From assembly GCA_028622995.1 (NCBI GenBank), contig JAJQJQ010000018.1, positions 868,001 to 932,000 on the forward strand: DNA of 64,000 nt, written 5' to 3'. Origin of the DNA: Panagrolaimus kolymaensis (lineage: Eukaryota > Nematoda > Chromadorea > Rhabditida > Panagrolaimidae). This document shows positions 47,075 through 58,138 of this stretch, piece after piece. Below the pieces are notes generated by a model. That model saw nothing but the letters and a program-made list of their open reading frames with translations. It made no database searches and was not told where the DNA came from. The stretch's first letter is position 1; every line of letters starts with the position of its first letter. The position numbers and the translations under genes are program-made.

Positions 47075-48985
47075 TTAGGCAGAATTCAATTTAAATAATG
47101 TCATTTGTCTTGATACAGAGTTGAATATTTGCGTCGATAATTGAGGAAGAGAATGATCATCAGAAGCATCAATAAATATTGCTGTTTCACGTTTCAATGG
47201 CATTCCATCAGATGATTTCAGCGTTGGAGAAAATATGTGCATAAATTTAGCATTTGAATCAGTTTTGAGTGGATGATGAGGATTTCCAATACCAATGAAT
47301 ATGATGGAAATAGGATATTTTGAAGCTTTGACAATTTCATCACATGAATCACGGAATGCTCCTTGACTTGATATGTTTCCGTTGGTTAAAAGAATGAGAA
47401 CAAAATGGATGTTACGTTGAGAACGTTCTGCAGCAATAGCTTGCCTAAAATAAAGCTGTCATAGTCATTATTCAAGAATGGAAGAAACAAACATACTTTG
47501 TAACATTTGAAATAATATTTGAGTAATTAGTTGGAGCAAAAAATAATACTGACATAGCCGAGTGACGATAATAAGCTTGAACATCGATAGCGCTTCGACA
47601 AAATGGGTTGAGAATATTGCCATTCTAAAACCGAACATCGTTAAAGGAACCAAAGAATATAAAGATAAACTTTAACATACCAAAGCAAAACATTGTGAAA
47701 ATTGCATATCTGGAGGAATCTTAGCACCAAAACCAAGTAGAGAGATCTTCGAAGTTGTGCTAAAAGCTTCTAAACCTTCAGCTATGCATTTCAATCGACC
47801 ATCATAAATGCTTCGGTGATGAGGATGTTGAAAATGCAATGAAGTGGGTTCGTTTTGATTTCCATTATTTGTAGTAAAATCGACGGCCATAGTAAAATGC
47901 AATTGCAATCTAAAAATGTTACATTTAAGCATGATTAAGCGACAAATAAGTTAGTTTACCCAGCTGCAATAAATGTTGGAAATGATGAAACAGTTTGATT
48001 TGAGCCTATTTTGACCAATTCTATGCTCATTTCTTCCTTCTTTTTACCAGCAGCACAGTGTAACTGAAAAGCTAACATTAGTCAAAGTAAAAATAACCAT
48101 TATGTTCAACTTACTATGTATTTATTGATGGAACCAGCGCCACGTAAAAGTTGATAGAATGTCGTTGGAAATTTACCAATCAAAGTGTCGTCGGTATTGT
48201 TGTTAAAATTATAACAAGAAAACTCCAAAACGCCATCAGATGAAGTTGAGAAATAACGAGTTGGCATAATAAATTCTTTCCATTTTGGTGAGTTTTTATT
48301 GATTACTTCACTTCGGTAGAGAACAACCTAAAATGAAATAATTATTTATGTATATATGTCATTGCTATAATAGAACTTACTGGCATTGAGCTTCCTTTTG
48401 GTGATAGAGATAAAACAAAATAAGCTGCTACTTGATGTTTATTTCTGGGATCCAAAAAATGACCATTGAATTGCAATATAGTTCCATTCATTAAATCACT
48501 ACCACCTTGAGCTGTTACCGTCAAAAGTGGAACAGAATTCAAATCAAAATGTTCAAATTTCATGATCGCCGTTACAGTACCAGAATTTTGAAGAACACCC
48601 AGAAGATTTATTGTTGCTTCTCCAGCGATACGTTCAATCTCATCAGAATCATGACGAAAAATATGTCTAAAAACTATTATTTATAATCAAGCAAGTAAAA
48701 GAAGTAAACTTACAATTGAATTTTATAATCTTGTCTTTCACCAAGTCGAAACAGCGCTCTGCATTTTTCATTAAAAGTTATACTGTTGATATCAAATCGT
48801 TTTTCAGTTCTTCCAATTACAACATCGTGAGGGAATTGAGAAGCTAACACCACCAGCTGACATCCTTGACGTGATTGAATTGGTAGTTGGCTAAAAAACA
48901 AAAAACATTAAAAGGTTTATCACAGAATTGATAAGATAACTTACTCAACTCTAAACTCTAGTTCAATAAAATCTTCACTTGCCAT
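47075..48985 (-). CDS. Copine (two C2 domains plus von Willebrand A-like domain)
   Basis: Calcium-dependent phospholipid-binding protein; C. elegans copines NRA-1 and GEM-4 act in receptor and channel regulation. About nine exons; roughly 510 residues. Starts MASEDFIELEFRVE. First C2: IQSRQGCQLVVLASQ and RTEKRFDINSITFNE. Second C2: EVINKNSPKWKEFIMPTRYF and VLEFSCYNFN. The copine A domain begins LQLHFTMAVDFTTNNGNQNE, then SLHFQHP and ISLLGFGAKIPPDMQFSQCF, the family's diagnostic block. It continues with FVLILLTNGNISSQGAFRDS and YPISIIFIGIGNPHH. It ends soon after FSPTLKSSDGM, so no extra C-terminal extension. The ATG at 48985 is the first after a stop. Confidence 0.88.
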
Positions 48986-49734
48986 ATTTACACACCAATG
49001 ATCGCTAAAATATGAACATGTAAAATGAATTTATAGACAAAGAAAACACGCTTTATTAACATCAATAACTCGAATCTCATTAACAAATTTTGATTGATAA
49101 ACTACTGATTTCTAATTCCAAGAAGAAAACCCGCGAATAAATAAAATGCGCACTTTTATGAACCTGACAGAAACATTGATAGAAGCAAAATATAATGAAA
49201 GAAAAAATTTAGCAAAAAGGGAAAGTATGAAGGTGGTGTATGTAATGAGTCATCACAACAATTTCTTAAAATTATAAAAAGAAGAAACTCGATCATCACG
49301 TCACAAAAGAAAGCAATTGTTTAAAGACCCTTTTTCAAATTCATTCAAGCAAGCAAACTGTTTGCAAAAGGATAGATGATGATTCAAAGTTTATAAGTTT
49401 CATTAGTAATTGAGTCAAAATTACGCATGAAATAAAAGTTAAAAAAAGAAAGAACCAATCTAATTTGCTTACGCAAAAGAAAACAAAAAGACGCTGAACC
49501 AAATCAACCATCGCCAATGATCGCAGCAGAGAAACTTTCAAAAGTCTCTCTCTCTCTTCCCATAAAAAAAACAATCTCAGCACGAAAAAAAACGTCCAAA
49601 AAACGCAACCTTTTTTTTACAATTGCAAAGTTTCAAAGTATTTTCATTGAATGAAAGCTTCTCCGTGTTTTACTTTTCTAAATAAATATTTTATAGAATA
49701 AAATTACAACAAGTTTTATGTTTTAGGCTAAATT
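48986..49734. promoter_or_regulatory. Divergent promoter region of the copine and M3 genes
   Basis: About 750 bases with TC-repeat (near 49545-49558) and A/T tracts. It may hold a 5' UTR intron of either gene. No specific site was recognised. Confidence 0.35.
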
Positions 49735-52633
49735 ATGAAGCTTCTTACAACAGGGATTAGCCGAATCGCACATATTCGAAGTCTTTGCTGCCTATCTTAT
49801 GCTCGTGGATTTCCTTTGCTAACTTCAAACTATGATAAACTTAACGTTAATCCTCGACGTAACATTCTTTTTAAAATGGGTAATCAACCTCCACCTAAAA
49901 TAGCTGGTTATTATATTATGTAAGTTATTTAATATCCATCTTCTTGATTTGAATGTATTTGATTTTTTTAGCTTTCCTGTAATTCCTGATGAAACTGTTG
50001 AAAATAATGTCTTCCTTGCAAATATCGCTCAAAATGGTGATTGGCCAACTTTAAATAGTGCTACTCGTAAGTATATTGCATTACTTTATTCTCATTAGTA
50101 TCATTCTTTTTAGCCAAAGAAATGTATGAAGGAACTGTAAGATCGTTGATGGAATATGGTGCAACTGTCTTGGAACATCTTGAGCATTTAGAAGAAAGTA
50201 TGTTAAAGCTTTAATATCTTCTGTTGATTCTTACTCTTTCAGATAAGCCTGAACAATATACGTTTGACAACCTGCTCGATCCTATATTATCAGAAGAATA
50301 TGATGTCGATTATGCTTTTATGACTTTATTAGTGAAAATGTTAACAGATTGGTCAGAATGCTCCAATAAATCTTTTGATGCCGATCTTCATCATGTATTT
50401 TACTTCTAAATTTGGCAATTGTTACAATATTGTTTTTAGATTAAAATTATGTGTGCTCGTGATCGTATGGAGAAACTTAATAATCATCCCTTTTTAAAAG
50501 CTTTGAAGGTAATATTCTTTTTTGATGGAAAATAAATGTCTTAATTTTGCAGGAGTTATATCAAAGTGATTCGCTGGATGCTTGGAAAAAACGACTTATT
50601 GAATGGTATTTACTGGAAGTTCGTGCTAGTGGTATTGACAGAACTGATGAAAAAGAACGAAAAGTTATTGGTTCATGGTCGAGATTTATCGATGAATACA
50701 GAAACAAATATTTGTATGCTAACATTTCTTACACCATCCTTAATAATCTGGTAACTTTTTAGAACTAATATTTTCTGCACAAATGATCAACAAATGTTTA
50801 CTATTAACGAAAGAAATGTATTAAAAGATGCTCCACCTCATATCCTGAAAAAGTTTGCTGTGGACGATCAAAACTTTGAAGATGGGCCATGGCGTGGTAA
50901 AATGACTCCTGGTTCTATTATCCCATTTTTGCAATATTGTGGAAATAGGCAGTTACGTTCTATGGCATGGGAGCGTTGGGTTTCCAAAGCCAGCTTTGAA
51001 CATGATTTTTACAATAACTCTATAAATGTTGAAGAAATTCGCCATAATAAGTAAGTTATTACCTTATCCTTAACTTAATTATTCGATTCTTTTAGTGATG
51101 GATTGGCTAAAGTCTTAGGTTATTCAAGTGTAGCTGAACATCGACTTGCTAATAAAATGGCCGGTAGTGTTGATAATGTTCGTAAATTGCTTAATCCTCT
51201 TACTCGTCGTATTCGACCTGTATTCATTGATCGTATGGAAGCTTGGAATTCATATGCATCTGCTAAAGAATTAATCTCTTCTCAATTACAACCTTCGGAT
51301 CTTTATTATATTTGTCGAAAAGAAGCTGAACATCATTTTGAGTAAGCTTACAGTAATTTCGTTCTTTTTATATCTCGTTATTTTAGCATTGATTCTTTGG
51401 ATTTGATGAACCACTTTCCATTTTGGTCGACTTTTGAAAATTTAACCCAAATTCTGTCTCATCTTTTTGGTCTCAAATTCCAGGTGCGCATTTCTTCATT
51501 TGATTACTACCTTTTACATATGTTTACTTACAGGATATTTCTGATTCTAATTTGGAAAGATGCCATCCATCAGTTCGAATTTATTCTGTGGCCGATACCC
51601 ATACAAATGAACATCTTGGTCGTCTTTACATTGATCCATTTGATCGATCAAATAAGCGGTGCTCTTGGACAACTTTGTTAGGACGAACATCAAATTCCCT
51701 TCGTAATCTAGATAAAATTGTTTATCTTATTGGATCTGCAAATGAACCAGATGCTAATGGACAATCATTCCTTCATTATACTCAACTTCAGCAACTTCTT
51801 TTCCATACTGGAAGAGCTGTTCAATTGTTATGTTCTCGTAGTCCATATCGGGATATTGCTATTCCTCAAGCACCTATGTATGCATCTGATTGGGACGCGG
51901 TTGGTGTTTTTCCTGTCTTTACACAATTCTTTGTCAATAAACCAAATTTATTAGCCGCTCTAAGCAGCCCTCATGCGGTAACTTTTTTTCTCATTCTTTT
52001 ATGTTGAAGTAACTTTTTTTTAGCAAACTGGTGCCGCTCTCTCTGAAGATACTGCAAATTCTGCATCATTGGCTTTCTCTCGTGCATCTTTATGGGAAAC
52101 TTATCGTGTTCTTTTCTGGTCAGATTATGATTTAAGTATTTTTGAAATGGAAGATCGAAAGTAAATTACAAATCACATTTTCTTCATTGACTAACTTTCA
52201 TCTTTTAGGAAGAAATTCTGGCTTGATTTATATCGTGAACTTTACAAAGAATATTTTCCATTTAAACTTGAAAAAACAAATTATCAACCATGTTCCTTTA
52301 CTCCTATCTTTGGAATGCAACCACATATGTCATTGTATTACCGTAAACTTTGGGCTGAAGTATGTTTTTTCTCCTTCATTCTTATTTATAAAACTTTATG
52401 TGTTTTGTTTTTAGATGCTAGCTCTTGATGTTCATGAAACTTTTAATGATGAAGGAAATGAACAAGTTACTGGTGAACGTTTTAAGTCAATTATTCTCAA
52501 TACAGGTGCTGGTGATTTGCAAAGTGAATTGTATCGTAGATTTCAAGGACGTGATCCAAGTGTTGGAGCAATTTGTGATTTTTATGATCCACCTGCTGTT
52601 TATTGTCCAGAAGAAGAACGATCAACTGTTTAG
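49735..52633 (+). CDS. M3-family (thimet/mitochondrial oligopeptidase-like) protein lacking zinc ligands
   Basis: Helical metallopeptidase-fold protein of roughly 780 residues in about thirteen exons. The N-terminus, MKLLTTGISRIAHIRSLCCL then SYARG, is Arg/Ser-rich without acidic residues, so mitochondrial import is likely. Family features include a helical first half, GPWRGKMTPGSIIPFLQYC, LGYSSVAEHRLANKMAGSVD (M3: LLGF..YA...L..KMA), and HLGRLYIDPFDRSNKR (M3: .G..Y.DL..R..K). At the site where M3 enzymes have HEFGH, this one has LLFHTGRAVQLLCS, keeping only the first His. The third-ligand Glu of ..FVEAPSQ..E is also absent (QAPMYASDWDAVGVFPVF). It should lack peptidase activity. The end, YRKLWAEMLALDVHETFNDE and KSIILNTGAGD, follows the family. 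Confidence 0.82.
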
Positions 52634-53751
52634 TTTAGAAACATAATTAGGTTTTATTTAATAGACTTGTTATTTGTGTTATATCTTTTTTGTTTTGTTG
52701 TAGCTAAAATTATTATTTTTGTTGGGTTTACCCTTTATAAATGCGTCTTTATTATTATACAAAGAATTTTTTTACACTTTTTAGTGCAAAATGATTAAAG
52801 TCAGCCATGAACAAAAATTGAAAAAACGTGCTCATGTTCGAACTCCCTGCAATTTAACTTTCTTTCATTATATACGTTGCAATCAGATAAAAAAAAGAAA
52901 GGAAATAATATGGCGAGCAATAATAACTTTTACGTGTAAACAAGACGAGAGGATGTGTGTGTGTGTATATGTTATAAAGTGCACCTTTTCATGTTGCAAA
53001 TGACTCTATTTTTCTCCCTCTTACAGCTGATTTGTGGATTTATTGTTGATGTTTTAGAGAAAAAAGAACGAAAGAAAAAGAAAACAGCATCATGATGAGT
53101 TTGTGATGAAAAACAAAGTTTTTGCAGAAAAATTGTGAAATGCATTTTTTTATTCAGAGAGAATTTGGAGGGAAGAAGAAAGTTTACAAGCAATAAATTT
53201 TATTTTTTTCTTTCAAAAGTTGTTTCATTTTTTCTCTCTTTCCTTTTTGCTCCATCGAAATGTGTGTTGCTTTACTTTAAAAAAAGTAAACTTTGACCGA
53301 CGCAAAAAAAAAAACAATCAACTAAGAACAACCCTTCATTGTCAGTTGATTTTTTCTTTGCCTGCAAAAGGGTTCGCAATGTTCTATGTTAGATACAAAA
53401 TAAAAGCTATCCACGCTTGATGCACGTGGCAATTTTTTTAGTCGAAAACAACCCAAAAATAATGAGACCGGGCTGTGTATTTTATTCTTGGCTGTCTTTA
53501 AAAAGAAAAAACAGCACGAGATAGTTGGTGGCAGTGGCTTGAATAGATGTAAACAGCCTTCCTTCCTTCCTCCTTTCATTTTTCCTTCTTCATCAGGGGC
53601 GGAGTTGCTTCAAATGCCTTTGTCCACTTTTCATATAAAAAGAATTCAAAGCAAATGAAAAAAGAAGAAAAGTTAGCAGAATTTATTCCAACTATTTTTT
53701 TTTTGTTGCATTAACAAAATATTTTTATTTTCAAACCCTTAAACAAATAAT
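52634..53751. other. Spacer upstream of the small Ser/Arg-rich gene
   Basis: About 1.1 kb, AT-rich, with a TG repeat at 52954-52968. No coding frame with support; it likely includes the promoter and 5' UTR of the following gene. Confidence 0.45.
52954..52968. repeat. (TG)n microsatellite
   Basis: Short TG repeat in the spacer after the M3 gene. Confidence 0.8.
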
Positions 53752-54314
53752 ATGACTGACCAAGAACAACAAAAACCAAAACGTTCATTTATTCGTCCTG
53801 ATTATGATACAGATGTTTTATGGCGTCCTATGCGTCCCATGAATCGAACTCGAACAATTTCGACGGATTCCGCTGATTCGGATATGTCATTTTCAACGTA
53901 AGCTTTCAAACATATAAAAAATAAACAAACAAAAAGAGTAACATCCAAAATAATATATTTTCTTTTTAAAGAAGCCCACGAGAACGACGCTTTTCCATTA
54001 CTGGAATGTTAATGGGTGCTTCAGCTGGAATTGGTGGACTTGTTCGCCAAAGTTCCATCGATGTTCAACAACCTGGAGCTCCACCAAAGAAACTCTCACT
54101 TAGCGAGGTAAATAAAAAAAAGACTAAAACCATTATGAAATTAAAAAAGATAAAAAAATTTTAAGCATGTCGATTTCAAAGAATTTATGCGTCGTCAAAA
54201 CAGAGCTCTCTCAGATGATGATGGATTCCGAAGCAAGGATTATGTCATGTAAGTTTAAAGAAAGTAGCGATCTTACCGTAGTAACCTTATCTTTGTGTTT
54301 ATAGGCCTAAGTAA
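53752..54314 (+). CDS. Small Ser/Arg-rich protein with kinase-site motifs, unrecognised
   Basis: 124 residues from four exons (53752-53897, 53972-54107, 54166-54248, 54305-54314); phases add up and the last exon encodes only the final residues. No signal peptide or membrane helix. It carries three basic-directed Ser/Thr sites of the R-x-x-S/T or RRxS type: NRTRTISTDS, RERRFSITG and LVRQSSIDV, plus KKLSLSE and NRALSDDD. These suit PKA/AGC-family kinases and 14-3-3 binding. The hydrophobic GMLMGASAGIGGLV follows the second. Family unknown; it looks like a phospho-regulated adaptor. Exon structure and codon pattern argue it is real despite the small size. Confidence 0.7.
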
Positions 54315-56408
54315 AATCTCAAATCCATCCATTCATTTGCAATATTATGATTCCTGAACTAAACACTTTTAATTAATAAAGCGTTGATTTCGTTTATCCG
54401 CTCTCTATTATTCCTATGTATATTTTTTTTGTTATTATTTTCCTTTCTCCTGTTAAAGTAGTTCAAACGGTTATAATTTTGATTTTCATTTAACGAGTAT
54501 ATATTTTTTTCTCTCGTTTAAATAAAAAATTTATTTCAAACAAAATGATTTCCACCCACAGCAAAGGATTATGGTTGAAAACACAAAAACAGATAAGAAA
54601 AGTCAGCTGAATGCATAAAAACGCATGAAAGTGGTTTTTTTTTGTTGATAAAAATGGAATTAAACGATTTGCTTTTTGAGTATTTGCGTAAAAAACGACC
54701 ACTTCCGACAAAATTATCTCAAAAAAATAAAAGGACAATAAATTTTTGGTCATAAAAACAATCTGAAATCAAAAACAATATATTTGACCTCTAAAGCATA
54801 TTGATTTACAAAAGTGTTTGTTTTTGGGGTAAAAAACGTTTAAAAAAATGCTCAATTTTTAAAATTCATTTCCTTCTTTTGAATCTCTTTTAAAAACAAA
54901 GGTTTTGGGAAATAATGCTGTCAATAATAACACTTTCCTTCCTTAGAAAATTCAATTTGTTTTAAAAAATAGTCAAATTCCTAATTCTCTTTTTATCTCT
55001 ATTTATAACTTTTAAAAGAATAAATAAGAAGAAAACATATGAGTAAATAAACACTCGAAAGAATTCAGAATGTAAAATTTTTATTACAAACAGGAACAAC
55101 AAAGCAACCCTCGTGGTTTAATATTGAAAAAGTGTGCTGCATTTAGGGTTAAAAGTTGAAAAAAAAACTACCATAAAGTTTTAAACCATTTGTTTTTATG
55201 ATTGTAATTAATTAAAATTAATTAAACTAATAATTCATGGTCCATTTTTTCAGGAATTAAATAATAACCAGGTAATTTAAATGCGGATAGATAAATTCTG
55301 AACTTGTGACGATTAATCTCAAATTGCGTTTTTCTCGTTTTTTGTTTACGAATTAGAAATTGTGAGTGACCTATCTTCCTCCTTCAATCTATTTGTAGTT
55401 GCATGGATGCTTTGCAAAAAAAAAGAAGATGTCAACAGGATTATTTTCGAACACCTCTTTATGACATAAAAATACTAAAAATAAAATATCTAAAATAGAT
55501 TGAACGTCATTTTATTTTAATATTTTTACTTCCAAGAGCGTAGCTAGTTGATATCATCATCTATTAGGACAACAAGTTTTTGATATAAATAATTTGCATA
55601 TTAGATTTCAAAGTATAAAAAACAGAGAGCCTTGGTTAGTTTTTTAAGCGTTGTTTCAAGAAAGATAAGATCAAAGTGCATTTGCTATTAATGCGCAGAC
55701 ATATTTACAAAAAGCAAAGTATGATTCACAAAAGCATAAAAAAGCCAACGATCAACACCACCGGTTTTGAATATGATCAAGTCCGGTGTCAAAAAAAAAT
55801 TTTGATGTTAAAATTAATAAGTCTTGAATAAAAAGTATTCACTTTGAAATAAAGCTGTAAATATAAAACAAAAATGGTCACTAAAAGGTTCTAATCAAAG
55901 AAAAATGGTACAAAAATTATGAAAGTTTGTTATCTCATTATTATACATGGATACTTTCTATACAGATATTCCTTTTTTACAAGCCTTAGAGGAATAATAC
56001 CTTTTTTGTGTCACAACATGAGCACGATATCTTTTTTAGGGCATTCGTTGAGATAAAAATGAAAAAAAAGCCATCATCGGCTTTTTTTTTTGCGCTGGCT
56101 TTTTTCTAATTTTCAAAACAAAAAACTAAAAACAGAAAGATTTTTTTTTTCAACAGTCCAGTCAAAGACTAAAAACGAGCCCTTGCTTCACAGCTATTTT
56201 CCCAAAGACTTGCCGAGGCCGTCTTTTTATTTTTTTCATTTGGTGGTGATCGTAGCTGCAGCAGCGCACGCCTCTCTTTAGCCGCTTCTTTTGCTCGATC
56301 TTTTTTTGGTTGAAATCATTCATTTATTTCTATTGATTTCCACCGTCAAAAAAAGCATTATTTAAGAAATAAAGTCTGTGAAAAAGACTTGGTTTTACCC
56401 ATTGAAAA
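54315..56408. other. 2.1-kb non-coding stretch upstream of the innexin
   Basis: A/T-tract-rich; includes the 3' region of the preceding gene and the innexin promoter. No coding frame with support and no RNA gene recognised. Confidence 0.45.
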
Positions 56409-58138
56409 ATGCAGGTTCATACTGCTAAATGGTTTTACAATAATGTTAAAAGGCAATACAACAACGATGGCGTTGATCGGCTTAATCATCTTATAACACC
56501 AATAATTTTGGTTGCCTTTACATTAATTCATTGGACTAAATTATTTGTTAGTTCTCCAATTAATTGCATGTCTCATGCTTCCGATAAACCGCAATGGTTT
56601 AAATATATCAACATGCATTGTAAGTTTTACTTTTTTTAATTGTTAAAAACCAGTTTCTATAACCTTTTTTTGTAATTTAGGCCTTTATAAAGAAAAATAC
56701 TTCATCAGCCCTAATTCCGTAAAATTTCCTACTATCACTGATATTCGCTATTCTCAACCAGTCGATTATTATCAATGGGTGGCCATAGTTTTCTTGGGTC
56801 AAGCTTTGTTTGCTGCCGCTCCACATTGGTTTTGGGAAGGATTTGCTTGGAAAAGCGGCATCGTATTTCGCCCCATTACTGCTGCAATAACAAGAAATGA
56901 TAAACGAAGCAAAAAAATTTTGGGAAGAAAGGTTGAACACAAAAAGGTTGAACACAAACATAATGAAGAAAGTGAAGCCGCAAAATTTTTTATCGATGCC
57001 TTGAAGTTTAATGCTGAACGTGTTAAAAATCATGAAAAAACTTTTTGTAAGTTTTTTAATTTAATTTATCTAAAGATTTGTATATCGGTTTATGGATGAT
57101 AACAGTCATCTATTTAAAAGCTCTCCCTTTTTACGAGGCTAAAGAAAACCCTAAAAGTTGCTCATTTTAAAGGTTAAAAATAAAAAAAGATAACATTTGG
57201 TTTTTTTAATGACTCATATTCTAAGCAATTTTATTTTCTCAGACATATGATTTCACTTTTTTATATGGAAGCCATTTTTGCGCAAAAAAAGAAAGAAAAG
57301 AAAAAAGCCCAAAATTTGTTACAGCAATACCGTAGGACTGACTGATAGGACAAAAAATAAGCGCAAAAAATATTTATCATATATATGGGATTAATTTTTA
57401 AGGTGTTATTTCACCCAGAGCCTATGTTTCAAGTGCATATCTTTTTTATAAAGCTTTAAATTCGATTTCTGTATTCTGCCAACTTTTCTTTTTGAATCAA
57501 TTCCTTAACACCAATTATCATTTATGGGGAATTGGAGTCTTTATGGATTTATTGAATGGCATCAAATGGGAAACTTCAGGACATTTTCCTCGAATCGCTT
57601 ATTGCGATTTCATGCGTCGAGAAGATTCTACTGGCGCTGTATTTCAAAGCACTTCACAATGTTTATTGCCATTCAATTTGGGAAATGAAGTTATGTTCAT
57701 TTTTATTTGGTTTTGGTTTGCCCTCCTTTGTTTCGTCAATCTCATCAGTTTCTTACGTTTACTTTACTTTCTTACCAATCGAATGCAACGACATAAATTT
57801 ATTGAAGACTTACTCGTAAGTTTGAATTTCCTCCAAAAAACTAACATAAAACTAAAACAAAATATTTTTTTAAGAGCTACGAGAAAATCGGTCAAAGTGA
57901 TTCTTTATTTAAACATTTCGTTGATCATGTCCTTGGAAAAGATGGAGTCACCTTTTTACGCATTTTAACTTCGAATGCCACTCGTTTAGCCGTTTCTGAT
58001 TTTACTCATCAACTTTGGGAAGCTGAAACCAAAAAACCTAGCGATCCATTTAATGATACTTGTTTTATTAAGAAGGATAAACCATTTATCATCGACATTA
58101 ATGATCTTGAAAAAATCGAACGAAAAGTTTCTGTTTAA
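56409..58138 (+). CDS. Innexin gap-junction subunit
   Basis: Invertebrate gap-junction channel protein, 417 residues from four exons (56409-56619, 56681-57046, 57403-57815, 57875-58138). Four membrane segments: NHLITPIILVAFTLIHWT, YYQWVAIVFLGQALFAAAPH (with the YYQWV signature), SVFCQLFFLNQFLNTN region, and EVMFIFIWFWFALLCFVNLI. Extracellular loops keep two Cys each (INCMSH...MHC; YCDFMRR...SQC). The third exon has FPRIAYCDF and QCLLPFNLGNEVMFIFIWFW, close to the family consensus. The intracellular loop contains a 15-base tandem duplication (VEHKKVEHK). The tail is basic/acidic. The third intron is 356 bases, longer than most here. Which innexin it is cannot be said. Confidence 0.92.
56929..56958 (+). 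repeat. Perfect 15-base tandem duplication in the innexin
   Basis: Two exact copies (56929-56943 and 56944-56958), in frame, duplicating KVEHK in the cytoplasmic loop. Confidence 0.9.

Noticed and set aside
54490..54753. Minus-strand 87-codon frame
   Set aside because: Phe/Ile/Asn-rich, no splice context and no conserved motif.
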